Positions 9,767-19,468 of a stretch of 64,000 nt of DNA are shown in pieces. Location: the NCBI RefSeq assembly GCF_012516315.1, contig NZ_CP051185.1, forward strand, positions 3,151,403 to 3,215,402, in the 5' to 3' direction. This DNA comes from Limnospira fusiformis SAG 85.79 (GTDB lineage Bacteria > Cyanobacteriota > Cyanobacteriia > Cyanobacteriales > Microcoleaceae). The stretch's first letter is position 1; each line of letters starts with the position of its first letter. The translations under genes and the position numbers were made by a program. The notes beneath the pieces are model-generated. The model was given only the letters and a program-made list of their open reading frames with translations. It did not search any database and was not told the DNA's origin.

Positions 9767-10108
9767 CCGCATCTAGTATATAGTATTCCCCTTGGTTTAT
9801 ACTCAGGAAAATACGAGCTATTGCATCTTGGGCTGACCTGCCTGGTCTGAACCCGTAGCTTGTGCTTTCAAATCTTGATTCCCATTCAGGCTCAAGTGCC
9901 GACTTAACCAAGGCTTGCCTCGCTCTGTTTTGGATTGTGGGTATTCCCAGGGGGCATTTGTCATCCCTGCCAGGTTTTGGTATCCATACTCTCCTAAGTG
10001 CTTTGGCTTTGAGATTTCCTTGAATGTTCTCCGCTCAAGTCAGTCTTTGTTCTGGAGATATTACTATCATTCCATCGACACCGGCTGTCTTTTGGCCTTG
10101 ACCCGCTT

Positions 10109-10170
10109 GGGGGGCGGGTTCATTAAGCTGACTGTTGGGAAGCATGGCTGACCGTGGAACCCGCCCCTAC
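10109..10170. repeat. MITE-like small repeat with GGGGCGGG ends, copy in intron N
   Basis: This is a 62-bp block bounded by GGGGGGCGGGTT and AACCCGCCCCTAC, that is, complementary ends. The same block is at 19408-19468 in intron Q, and a related one with a different centre is at 33161-33223 downstream of psaD. In both introns it interrupts the intron-encoded protein after 'LLA(V/L)RL' and introduces a TAG. Confidence 0.7.
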
Positions 10171-10781
10171 AGCCGCACTGCTAAGAGCCGGGCATAATAT
10201 GATTTCACCAATAGACGTTGCCACCTTCTGGCCTTCGCGTCCTGTCCCGATTTAGCTGCTTGAAATATCCTCTTTTGGAGCTTAAAAACTTTCCGCTGAA
10301 CCTTAGCCCATGGGATAGCTTTCCATACGTTATTCATAGTCTTGATTGGGTGTTGCATAATAGAAAATGATATTCTCAAATAAATCAAGATGGATTGTCC
10401 TTATTGCCAAAGCCATAAAGTAGTCAAAAATGGTCATCGTCATGGAAAACAGAGTTACCTGTGCCGTGAATGTGGTCGCCAATTTCGATAAAATCCCTGT
10501 CCTGGAGGTTACAGTTCTGATGTCAAAGAGCTTTGTGTGAAAATTTCCCTCAATGGCATGGGATTTCGAGCCATTGAGAGAGTCACTGGTATTTCTCACA
10601 ACACAATACTTAACTGGGTTAGAGTTGCAGAAACCCACATTGATGAGGAAAACTATGAAATTCCTGAAATAGCTCAAATTGATGAGCTTCAGACTTTTGT
10701 GGGTTCAAAAAAAACCATCTGGGTCTGGACAGTTGTGAATACCAAACTGCCTGGAATTCTGAAGTTTGTCATAGGCGACCG

Positions 10782-12577
10782 GTTATGGTCGAAAGAGAAG
10801 TCACCTTCCCCAACTCCACTTCAAAACCGTGCTTGCGAGTTTCCCAGCACACGGCTCCTGATGTAGATACCCTAATTGTCAATAGGAACAGGGCTACTAC
10901 CCCCCGCTTTGTGACCTCAACTTTGGGAGCTAAATACAACACGTAGTCTTTAAACTCGCTTTCGTCATCAAACTCTTACTTGTCGCGGTCTCTATATCCA
11001 CACCGTGACTAGTGGGCATATCCTAACCATTACAGTTAGGCATTGGCTTTCAGTCACATCCTTTCCCCTTAAAGGTATACGCTTACACTTTCACTACTCC
11101 GCAGGTACATCCTGCCACTTGAGAGCCTAAAAGGGGTTTAAACGTTCCGTTTATACGGGCATTCCATCTTTAGACTTGTCCTCTCCACCGGGGTACTTTT
11201 AAAGGTCTGTGTAGGTATTGATAAGATTATCCTACTTTTCCCCTTGCCCATTTGGACGCAGCGTATCAACCTATTTCGCTACCAAACTATTACGATGGTT
11301 CAAGTCGGAACATTCAGATTTCCTTAGTCATGGATGGTTGGCAGTGGTCGGATTTTGGGAATAGGTTTTCCCTCACGCCTTCCGTTCCCCGCTTCAGTCT
11401 GACGGGTTGTGATTCCTAAAACTGGGGGTGGCTATCGCCGTTACTCTCAACTTCCTGCTATACTAGGTGGGTCGTGCGAGACGTTTAGGAGTGAAATAGG
11501 GCTGCAATGCCTGAAATAACTTCCTAGTCGGACTTTCACCCCTTGGTGAAATATAAGGGACTCGTACCCTGACCATCCCATAACTGTTTATATGTCCCAA
11601 CGCTTGGAGAAATCTAAGCAAGGCAGGGAACTCAAGGTCAATCCCATTTTAAGAAATCGCAATATACCGTCCAAGTATACCTAGGAGGAGTATTAAACCC
11701 ACTTGGGGCGATTATGGGATAGAGTAACGGCGATAGCCACCCCCAATTTGAGGATTCACACTCCTAGGGTTGAAGCGGGGAACGGAAGGCGTAATAGGGG
11801 AACCTACCTCTCACTCGACCACTGCCAACCATCCATGACTAAGGAAATCTGAATGTTCCGACTTGAACCATCGTCAATAGTAAGTAGCGAAATAGGTTGA
11901 TACGCTGCACTCAAAAGAGTAAGGAGAAAAGTAGGAGTCTGAGCACGCTACCTACACAGACCTTTTTAAGTAACCCGGTGGATAGGACAAGTCTAAAGAT
12001 GGAATGCCCGTATAAACGGAACGTTTAAACCCCTTTTAGGCTCTCAGTAGTGTTGTGTCTATTGAGTAGTCAAAAGTGTAAGCGTATACCTTTAAGGGGA
12101 AAGGATGTGACTGAAAGCTAATGCCTAACTGTAATGGTTAGGATATGCCCACTAGTCACGGTGTGGATATAGAGACTGCGGTAAGTAGGAGTCCTACGGC
12201 GAAAGCGAGTTTAAAGACTACGTATCTCATATAGCTCTGAAAGTTGAAGTCATAAAGCGGGGGGTTGTAGTCCCGTTCCTACTGACAATAGGGTATTCAC
12301 ATTAGGAGCCGTGTGATGTGAAAGTATCAAGCACGGTTTGGAATTGGAGTTGGCGAAGGTGACTTCCCTTTCGACCATAACACTACTTCCACCGTTCAAA
12401 CGTTCTGTCTTGACCTTGGGTCTCCTGCCTTGCTTAGATTTCTCCAAGCGTCGGGACATATAAACAGTTATGAGATGGTCAGAGATGCGACTCCCTATAT
12501 TCCACCAAGGGGTGGAAGTCCCACCAGGCGGTGATTTCGGGTATTGCAACCTTATTTCATGCCTGAACGTCTCGCAC
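10782..12577 (-). mobile_element. ORF-less group II intron 'M', antisense inside the IS1 transposase
   Basis: The 5' end is GTGCGAGACGTT at 12577 and the 3' end is ...TTTCGACCATAAC at 10782. Excising it restores the IS1 reading frame precisely. It is oriented against IS1 transcription, so it cannot splice from that mRNA. Intron P (11474-12381) lies inside it in the opposite direction; without P it is 888 bases, the same length as and nearly identical to the solitary intron R (26282-27169). Confidence 0.85.
11474..12381 (+). mobile_element. ORF-less group II intron 'P', inside intron M in opposite orientation
   Basis: This 908-base intron runs from GTGCGAGACGTTTAGG to TTTCGACCATAAC, with domain V at about 12307 (GAGCCGTGTGATGTG...). 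It interrupts intron M between GGTGGAAGTAGT and GACCCACCTAG (read on M's strand). Intron R keeps these two segments joined at about 26466-26489, so the junction is certain. M and P are related sequences in inverted orientation and could form a long hairpin. Confidence 0.85.
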
Positions 12578-13332
12578 CTCATTGCTTACTTTTACCACAT
12601 TATGGCAAATGATTCAGGGCTGGGCTGGTTTTCTATATATTACGGACGGATACAAAGTTTATCCTTGCTTAATTGAGGATTGCAATCATCTAGTCAGCAA
12701 AACGGCTATGACAAGAGTAGAAGGAGAAAACTGCCGTCTGAGGCACTATTTAGCCAGGCTACATCGCAAAACTTTGTGTGATTCCAAGTCCACTGAGATG
12801 TTGTACAAATCAATTCGCTTACTTATCTATTATTTGAAGCATGGACAACTTCCTCCGTTCTCTTAATCATTCCTCACTGTGCAATACCCTTGATTGGTTT
12901 CGATTTCTCGAATCCTTTCTTTCAACTCGCTTGCGTCATTTAAACACCCACTAGACTCTATTCTTACAATCAAACCGTGACCTGTTAGCATTTCCCGTCC
13001 ATTACAGCCGGGCGTTGGCTTTTGGTCACATCTCACATCCTCTAGGACTTGCGGTTACACTTATCCCTACTAACTACCTCGACCAGATAGTCAGAGTCCA
13101 GGAGGACTTAAAACGTTCCGTTTATATGGGCCTTCCATCTTTAGATTTGTCCTCAGAACCGGGGTACTTTCAAGGTCTGTGTAGGTAGTATAAGGAGCCT
13201 CCTACTTTTCCCCTTACTCTTTTGAGCGCAGCGTTTCAACCTATTTCGCTACTTGATTCTTACGATGGTTCAAGCCGGACATTCGGTCTCCCTAATCATG
13301 GATGGTTGGCAGTGGTCTCGTTTCTGATACTA

Positions 13333-14285
13333 TAGCATTAGTCAAGGTGGTTAGGATGCAGCTTGGAGAACGGAATCCATGGCATCATGGAGAGAATCAA
13401 ACTGCTCAATACAATGGCGAATGCGGGCTTTCAACCACGACCAACATTTCTCTATCTTGTTGAGGTCTGGCGAATAAGGTGGTAGATAGAGCAAACGGCA
13501 TTGAGCCGCCTCCACTAGTTCAGGAATCCGTCCCCCTTTATGAAACGTTGCATTGTCTAGCACTAGAGTCTGACCTGGCTTCAATGTTGGAATTAAGATG
13601 AACTCCAACCACAACTCAAACACTGTCCGATTACAACAACCCTCAAAGGTAAAGGGGGCTAAGAGTTGTTGATGACACCATGCCGCAATCATGCTCACCC
13701 TGCCCTGCCTCTTCCCGGATTTGAGGGCATGGAAGCGTTGTCCTTGCTCACAGTAACCATAAGGATAATCGGAGTCTTGACTATTGATGCCAGCTTCATC
13801 GAGGTAAACCAACCCTTCCGGCTCCATCTGTTCAATCTGAGCCATAAACTCCTCTCGCTGTTGCTCATCACGTTCTTGGTAGCCGTAAGTTTTTTTTCTG
13901 GTGAAGCCAATTTTCTTCAAGGCTCTGGATATGGTGCGAGGATAGATGTCGTCATCCCAAAGTTCAGCCATTTGAGCGGAGGTTTTGTGGCCATGCTCTT
14001 AGGCAAAAGCCTTGAATTTGTGCCAGTCGGTAATTTAGTGGCTATGACCAGGTGGGCGATTAGGTTTAGGGAGGAAGTCGCCGGTGTGTTCTTTTCTTTG
14101 GAGCCAGAGATTGATGGTGTTCCTGCTGACATGGAAAACTTGACTGGCTTCGGTTTTGGGTATACCGTCTAGTTCAATTGCATTAATAACTTTTTGTCTA
14201 AGGTCGTAACTGTAGGGGGCTGTCATTTTGGGTCTTCTGTAGATATCCTTGCCATTATACGTCCTAACTTTTCTGTCTTGTGCTA
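13333..14285 (-). mobile_element. IS630-family element, copy 3, in intron N
   Basis: TA-TAGCATTAG...GTGCTA-TA boundaries, with TA at 13331-13332 and 14286-14287. The flanking intron sequence (...GTGGTCTCGTTTCTGATAC / GGTTGTATCTCGGAGCC...) rejoins into the conserved 5' ribozyme region seen in the other introns. Confidence 0.85.
13351..14226 (-). pseudogene. IS630 transposase, copy 3 (single in-frame stop)
   Basis: It has the full-length coding frame of the IS630 transposase from 'MTAPYSYDLRQ' to the C-terminal 'MDSVLQAAS'. The A-run has eight A's, so both halves are in frame. The only clear lesion is TAA in place of CAA after 'FKAFA' (about 13999-14001). This is the same change as in copy 1, so the two copies probably share a parent that already had the stop. 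The catalytic D, D and E are present. Confidence 0.85.
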
Positions 14286-14605
14286 TAGGTTGTATCTCGG
14301 AGCCTTCCGTTCCCCGCTTCAATCCTGGGGTTATGATTCCCAAAACTGGGGGTGGCTATCGCCGTTACTCTCTACTCCCTGATTTCTCAGTTGGTTTATG
14401 ACCTTGAGTTCCCTGCCTTGCTTAGATTTCTCCAAGCGTCGGGACATATAAACAGTTATGGGGATGGTCAGGAGTGCGTTCCTTATATTCAACCAAAGGG
14501 TTGAAGTCCCCACCAGGCGGTTATTTCGGGTATCTCAACCCTATTTAATGCCTGAACGTCTCGCACCCCTGATATTAAATCATAGCAGGTTTTAACCGTT
14601 CCCGG

Positions 14606-16420
14606 CTAAAAATCAGCAAAGTTAGCGAGCGCAAATTGTAGTCGGCTTTGGGTTTCCGCCACCGTCAAGGTCCCCAATTCTCCTAGTGCGCGGGTACGGA
14701 TACTGAGACTATTAGACTCCACTTCCTTAGCCCCCACCACAGCCATAACTGGGACTTTAGCCTTTTCTGCATTACGAATCATTTTACCCAAGCGATCGTG
14801 ACTGTGATCAGCTTCCGCGCGAATATCAAGCGATCGCCATTTTTCAGCCACAGACTCCACAAAAGGAAAAAACTCGTCACTAACAGGTAACAACCGCACC
14901 ATTACCGGAGCCAACCATAGGGGAAAATCCCCCGTATACTCCTCAATCAAAATCCCGATCAACCGTTCCAGGGACCCAAAGGGGGCGCGGTGAATCATCA
15001 CCGGGCGCTGGCGGGTTCCATCTTCGGCCACATATTCGAGATCAAACCTTTCTGGTAAATTATAATCCACCTGAACCGTTCCTAACTGCCATTCTCGTTC
15101 CAAAGCATCCTGAACAATAAAATCCAACTTAGGACCATAAAAGGCAGCCTCACCAATACCCTCAAAATAATTCATTCCCAGAGTTTCCACCGCGCGGCGG
15201 ATCGCATTTTCTGCCTTTTCCCAGGCTTGGTCTGAACCGATATATTTATCAGAATTAGGGTCACGGAAACTCAAACGGGCTTTAAAGGACTGATCCAACT
15301 TGAGTTTTTTGAGGACAGACTGAATCAGATCAACCACCTTGAGAAACTCATCATCCAACTGTTCCGGGGTAACAAACAGGTGAGCATCATCTTGGGTAAA
15401 GCCGCGCACACGGGTTAATCCTCCCAATTCCCCCGACTGTTCGTAGCGGTAAACCGTCCCAAATTCAGCCAAACGGATGGGCAATTCCCTATAGGAGCGT
15501 AGACTAGATTTATAAATTTGTACATGGAAGGGGCAGTTCATAGCCTTGAGGACAAACCCCTCGTCCTCTGATTCTCCCATCATGGGAAAGAGGTCTTCGC
15601 GGTATTTTTGCCAGTGACCAGAGGTTTTAAACAAATTGACCCGCCCCAAATGGGGGGTAACCACTGGTTGATATCCCCGCCGCACCTGTTCTCGTTTAAG
15701 GAAGTCCTCAAGGGTTGTCCTCAGAATTGTACCTTTAGGAGTCCACAGAGGTAGCCCCGGACCCACTTGATCGGAAAATATAAATAGTCCTAATTCTTTC
15801 CCTAAACGGCGGTGGTCTCGTCTGAGAGCTTCTTCTTTCCGGCGTTTATATTCTGCGAGTTGTTCTGGGGTTTCCCAGGCTGTACCGTAAATGCGTTGGA
15901 GTTGAGCTTTGGTTTCGTCTCCCCGCCAATAGGCTCCCGCCACGCTTTCTAATTCGATCGCTTTTGGGTTAATATCTCCGGTAGTTTCAACGTGAGGTCC
16001 GGCGCATAAATCCCACCATTGATCGCCCAGATGGTAAATGGTAATTGGTTCCGTTAGGTCAGCCAGGATTTCTAGCTTGTAGGGTTCTCCTAGGGTTTCA
16101 ATGCGCCGTTGGGCTTCTTCCCGGCTAACTTCCTCCCGGATAACGGGTAGTTTCCGCTTGAGGATTTTTACCATCTCTTTTTTGATGGCTTTTAGGTCTT
16201 GTTCCGTAAAAGGTTCCGGGCTATCAAAGTCATAGTAGAAGCCGTTTTCAATCCATGGTCCTATAGTTACTTGAGCCTTGGGAAACAACTTATGGACTGC
16301 CATAGCCATTACATGAGAAGTGGTGTGGCGAATCCTTTTTAGTTGATCAGATTGGCTGGTTTTGGGAAGATGGATTTTTTGGGGCTGTTCTGAAGTTGCC
16401 TGTGAATTTTCGATAGCCAT
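14606..16420 (-). CDS. thrS: Threonyl-tRNA synthetase
   Basis: This is a 604-residue class II aminoacyl-tRNA synthetase that charges tRNA-Thr. The N-terminal editing domain shows 'HTTSHVMAMAVH' and 'LCAGPHVETTG', the His/Cys set that clears Ser-tRNA. The catalytic core has 'KAMNCPFHVQIY' with the zinc cysteine, motif 2 'RYEQSGELGGLTRVRGF', 'TQDDAH' and motif 3 'HRAPFGSLERLIGIL'. The C-terminal anticodon-binding domain follows. The TGS domain found at the start of the E. coli enzyme is absent; the protein begins with a 30-residue leader and goes straight into editing. Group II intron N begins 40 bp after the stop codon, and intron Q lies about 250 bp upstream on the other strand. Confidence 0.97.
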   Translation of the reverse strand: MAIENSQATSEQPQKIHLPKTSQSDQLKRIRHTTSHVMAMAVHKLFPKAQVTIGPWIENGFYYDFDSPEPFTEQDLKAIKKEMVKILKRKLPVIREEVSREEAQRRIETLGEPYKLEILADLTEPITIYHLGDQWWDLCAGPHVETTGDINPKAIELESVAGAYWRGDETKAQLQRIYGTAWETPEQLAEYKRRKEEALRRDHRRLGKELGLFIFSDQVGPGLPLWTPKGTILRTTLEDFLKREQVRRGYQPVVTPHLGRVNLFKTSGHWQKYREDLFPMMGESEDEGFVLKAMNCPFHVQIYKSSLRSYRELPIRLAEFGTVYRYEQSGELGGLTRVRGFTQDDAHLFVTPEQLDDEFLKVVDLIQSVLKKLKLDQSFKARLSFRDPNSDKYIGSDQAWEKAENAIRRAVETLGMNYFEGIGEAAFYGPKLDFIVQDALEREWQLGTVQVDYNLPERFDLEYVAEDGTRQRPVMIHRAPFGSLERLIGILIEEYTGDFPLWLAPVMVRLLPVSDEFFPFVESVAEKWRSLDIRAEADHSHDRLGKMIRNAEKAKVPVMAVVGAKEVESNSLSIRTRALGELGTLTVAETQSRLQFALANFADF

Positions 16421-17278
16421 CGAGCATCAATTTGTGAATTGGTTGTTTGTACCGGCTTAGGTTGCTGGTCAGCTTGACCCAGACTCCAAGCCTTTCGGGG
16501 AAGGAGACGATCGCCATCGGACCAGGCTCTAGCCTTCCCATCGGATGAGCCTATTGTAGCTAAACTAGGGTAGATATGCTCAAATTTATCTTGACAGTTT
16601 GTGGGACCATATCCTAAAACTTTTGTTAAGAAAATTGTTAAGAATTGTAAAGAGTGTTAATATATTGACTAAGTGCGAGACGTTCAGGCATGAAATAGGG
16701 TTGCAATACCCGAAACAACCGCCTGGTGAGGATTTCAACCCCTTGGTTGAATATAAGGAACGCACTCCTGAGCATCCTCATAACTGTTTATATGTCCCAA
16801 CGATTAGTATCCTACGATACAAAATCAAGGCAGGGAACCAAAGGTCAATACACTCTGTAACATTTCGTAACAATTCTTAACATAACGGAAACGTGACGAA
16901 ACAGAGATGAGGGTAACGGCGATAGCCACCCCCAGTTTCAGGACCCACAACCCTAGAATTGAAGCGGGGAACGGAAGGCTCCGAGGTGTAACCCAACACC
17001 AGAATCGAGACCACTGCCAACCATCCATGATTAGGGAAACCGAATGTCCGGCTTGAACCATCGTCAATATAAAGTAGCGAAATAGGTTGATACGCTACGC
17101 TCAAAAGAGTAAGGGGAAAAGTAGGAGGATATTTTAACTACCTACACAGACCTTTAAAGTACCCCGGTGGAAAGGACAAATCTAAAGATGGAATGCCCAT
17201 ATAAACGGAACGTTTTAACCCCTCTTAGGCTCTGATTATCTGGTCGAAGTAGTCAGTAGTGACAAGTGTAAGCGCAAG

Positions 17279-18208
17279 GTGCGAAACGTTTGGGAGACCA
17301 AATAGGGCTGCAATGCCTGAAATCACTTCCCAGTGGGACTTATACCCCTTGGTAGAATATAAGGAATGTCTCATTCTAGCTATAGCAATATAGATAGGAT
17401 TGCTGACCATCCCATAACTATCTATGTGTCCCAACGCTTGGTCTCAACAACCAAGCAAGGCAGGGAAACTCAAGGTCAAGACAGAACGCTAGAACGATGG
17501 AGTCGTGACCCATCTAGTAAAGCAGGAAGTTGAGAGTAACGGCGATAGCCACCCCCAGTTTTAGGATTCACAACCCGTCAGATTGAAGCGGGGAACGGAA
17601 GGCGTAATAGAGGAACCTACCTCTCACTCGACCACTGCCAACCATCCATGATTAGGGAAACCGAATGTCCGGCTGGAACCATCGTAATACACTAGCAGCG
17701 AAATAGGTTGACACGCTGCGCCCAAAAGGGCAAGGGGAAAAGTAGGGGGCTCATGCAACTACCTAAAAACAACGAAAGTTGTGCACAGACCTTTAAAGTA
17801 CCCCGGTTCTGAGGACGAATCTAAAGATGGAATGCCCGCATAGATGGAACGTTGTAACCCCTCATTAGCTCTCAGTGGCGGGATGTACCCGTGGAGTAGT
17901 GAAAGTGTAAGCGTATGCTTTTGAGGGTGAAGGATGCGACCAGAAGCCCAAGCCCAATTGTCATGGTGGGGATATGCCCACAGGTCGCGGTGTGGATATA
18001 GATACTGCGATTAGTAGGAGTATTATGACGAGAGCGAGTTTAAAGACTACGTGGTTGTATACAGCTCTGAAAGTTGAAGTTACAAAGCAGGGGGTCGTAA
18101 CCCTGTTCCCATGACACGGGGTGTCCACATCAGGAGCCGTGTGATGTGAAAGTATCAAGCACGGTTTTGTATGGGAGTTCGGGAAGGTGACTTCTCGTTC
18201 GACCCTAC
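17279..18208 (+). mobile_element. ORF-less group II intron Q1 inside intron Q
   Basis: This 930-base intron starts GTGCGAAACGTTTGGG and ends with domain V (GAGCCGTGTGATGTG...CACGGTTTT) and ...TTCGACCCTAC. The host sequence around it, GTAAGCGCAAG / CCCCTTGAGGGGGTG, is continuous in the equivalent part of intron N (about 13020-13065). The insertion point corresponds to that of 8326-9191 in its host. Confidence 0.82.
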
Positions 18209-18333
18209 CCCCTTGAGGGGGTGAGATGTGACCAAAAGCCAACGCCCGGCTGTAATGGACGGGATATGCTAACGGGTCACGGTTTGATTGCAAGGATAGA
18301 GTTTAGTAGGAGTCAAGATGACGAAATCGAGAG

Positions 18334-18515
18334 ATGGTAAAGGATTCGGAAAACCGAAACCTACTAAGACGTGCGTTTGTATGGAAAAGTATCAACTGGG
18401 CTAAGGTTCAGCGGTACGTTTTTAAGCTCCAAAAGAGGATATACCAAGCAGCTAAATCGGGACAGGACGCAAAGGCTAGAAGGTGGCAACGTCTATTGGT
18501 GAAATCATATTATGC
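18334..18515 (+). pseudogene. 5' fragment of the intron-encoded protein gene of intron Q
   Basis: This is the N-terminal part of the RT/maturase ('WKSINWAKVQRYVFKLQKRI', 'ARRWQRLLVKSYYA'), which corresponds to the RT0 extension. An upstream ATG at 18318 opens a short different frame, so the true start is uncertain. The frame is cut by intron Q2 at 18516. After Q2 it resumes with 'RLLALRL', then a TAG supplied by the 61-bp repeat, so it is separated from the main RT frame at 19433 by both guests. Confidence 0.75.
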
Positions 18516-19386
18516 GTGCGAGACGTTTAGGAGTGAAATAGGGATGCAATGCCCGAAATAGCCTCCTAGTGGGACTTCCACCCCTTGGTGGAATATAAGG
18601 GACTCGTATCCTGACCATCCCATAACTGTTTATATGTCCCGACGCTTGGAGAAATCTGAGCAAGGCAGGGGACTCAAGGTCATAAACAAACTGAGAAATC
18701 AGGGAGTAGAGAGTAAAGGCGATAGCCACCCCCAATTTCAGGATACACGATTCTGGGATTGAAGCGGGGAACGGAAGGCGTGAGGTAGAACCTACTACCA
18801 AATGCGACCACTGCCAACCATCCATGACTAGGGAAACCGAATGTCTGGCTTGAACCATCGTAATGATTTAGCAGCGTAATAGGTTGCCACGCTGCGCTCA
18901 AAAGAGCAAGGGGAAAAGTAGGGTTTTGCATAAAACACCTACACAGACCTTTTTAAGTACCCCGGTGGAGAGGACAAGTCTAAAGATGGAATGCCCATAT
19001 AAACGGAACGTTTAAACTCCTCATTGGTTCTCCTTATCAAAAAAGTGAGCAATATTACTCACAAGGAGTAGTGAAAAGTGTAAGCGTATACCATTGAGGG
19101 GAAAGGATGTGACTGAAAGCCAATGCCTAATTGTAATGATTAGGATATGCCCACTAGTCACGGTGTAGATATAGAGACTGCGACAAGTAGGAGTAATATG
19201 ACGAGAGCGAGTTTAAAGACTACGAGTTGTATGCCAAGCTCCCAAAGTTGGAATCATAAAGCGGGGGTTCGTAACCCTGTTCCTAGTGACAAAAAGGGTA
19301 TCTACATTAGGAGCCGTATGAGGTGAAAGTCTCAAGTACGGTTTGGAAGTGGAGTTGGGGAAGGTGACTTCCCTTTCGACCATAAC
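18516..19386 (+). mobile_element. ORF-less group II intron Q2 inside the RT gene of intron Q
   Basis: This 871-base intron has a 5' end GTGCGAGACGTTTAGG and a 3' end ...TTTCGACCATAAC. Removing it joins TATTATGC to CCGGCTC, matching the uninterrupted equivalent in intron N at about 10185-10205. Domain V lies at about 19311-19345 (GAGCCGTATGAGGTG...GTACGGTTT). Confidence 0.85.
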
Positions 19387-19407
19387 CCGGCTCCTAGCAT
19401 TGCGGCT

Positions 19408-19468
19408 GTAGGGGTGGGTTCCACGGTCAGCCATGCTTGCCAACAGTCAGCTTAATGAACCCGCCCCC
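19408..19468. repeat. MITE-like small repeat, copy in intron Q
   Basis: A block of about 61 bp from GTAGGGGTGGGTT to AACCCGCCCCC, equivalent to 10109-10170 and at the same place in the host gene. It supplies both a TAG that ends the N-terminal frame and the ATG at 19433 that opens the RT frame. Confidence 0.7.

Larger units (their letters stand above)
10390..12866 (+). pseudogene. IS1-family transposase, split by antisense intron M
   Basis: The N-terminal zinc-finger part (InsA-like) is 'MDCPYCQSHKVVKNG...CRECGRQF', then a TAA at about 10489-10491, then a readable continuation through 'GFRAIERVTGIS' and 'WVWTVVNTKLPG'. Exon 1 ends in ...GAC CG and resumes after intron M with C TCA TTG, giving 'GDR-SLLTFTTLWQ'. 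It continues to 'MTRVEGENCRLRHYLARLHR' and 'SIRLLIYYLKHGQ', the conserved IS1 C-terminus. It is disrupted by the internal stop and by an intron in the wrong orientation for splicing. Confidence 0.85.
10349..12888 (+). mobile_element. IS1-family element carrying an antisense group II intron
   Basis: The ends are GGTGTTGCATA and TGTGCAATACC, imperfect inverted repeats. They are flanked by the 8-bp direct duplication CTTGATTG (10341-10348 and 12889-12896), the TSD size known for IS1. Removing intron M (10782-12577) leaves about 744 bp, a normal IS1 length. The target was the start of the intron-encoded protein gene of intron N. Confidence 0.85.
6820..12939 (-). pseudogene. Intron-encoded reverse transcriptase/maturase of intron N, in pieces
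   Basis: The pieces in coding order are 12939-12889 (start codon region), 10348-10171 ('WAKVQRKVFKLQKRIFQAA'), the 62-bp repeat with an in-frame TAG, 10108-9767 (RT0-RT2), and 8033-6820 (RT3 to domain X and HNH). The exon join across the RT-located intron reads GAT GCG G|AC ATA GCG, restoring 'DADIAKC'. There are further lesions: a TGA after 'PEQRLT', and the catalytic YADD changed to SADD ('LMRSADDFVV'). The C-terminal HNH motif is intact ('CAWCGQYF', 'VEVDHIVPRSHGG', 'LQLLHRHC'). It is dead as an RT. Confidence 0.85.
6744..14566 (-). mobile_element. Outer ORF-bearing group II intron 'N' with at least six nested insertions
   Basis: The 5' end is GTGCGAGACGTT at 14566, and the 3' end is domain V (6785-6819, GAGCCGTG...CACGGTTTT) plus domain VI ending CGACCCCTAC at 6744. 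Between them, in intron order, come the 5' ribozyme domains, interrupted by IS630 copy 3 (13333-14285); the start of the intron-encoded protein (12939), interrupted by an IS1 (10349-12888) that itself holds intron M with intron P inside; a 62-bp repeat (10109-10170); and the RT gene, interrupted by an intron (8034-9766) with another intron inside it (8326-9191). Subtracting IS630, IS1 with their target duplications, and the RT-located intron leaves about 2.59 kb, close to the 2.69 kb core of intron Q. It begins 40 bp downstream of the thrS stop codon. Confidence 0.82.

Noticed and set aside
10167..10388. Stand-alone small gene ('...WAKVQRKVFKLQKRI...')
   Set aside because: It is the RT0 segment of the intron-encoded protein of intron N, cut off by the IS1 and by the small repeat.
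12250..12582. Open frame of about 110 residues on the minus strand ('MRCETFRHEIRLQYP...')
   Set aside because: It is the translation of the 5' ribozyme part of a group II intron; equivalent frames recur in each intron copy with no protein-like conservation.
8000..14500. CRISPR-like repeated blocks
   Set aside because: The repeats are whole group II introns and IS elements of 0.9 kb or more in varied orientation; no short regularly spaced repeats or cas genes are present.
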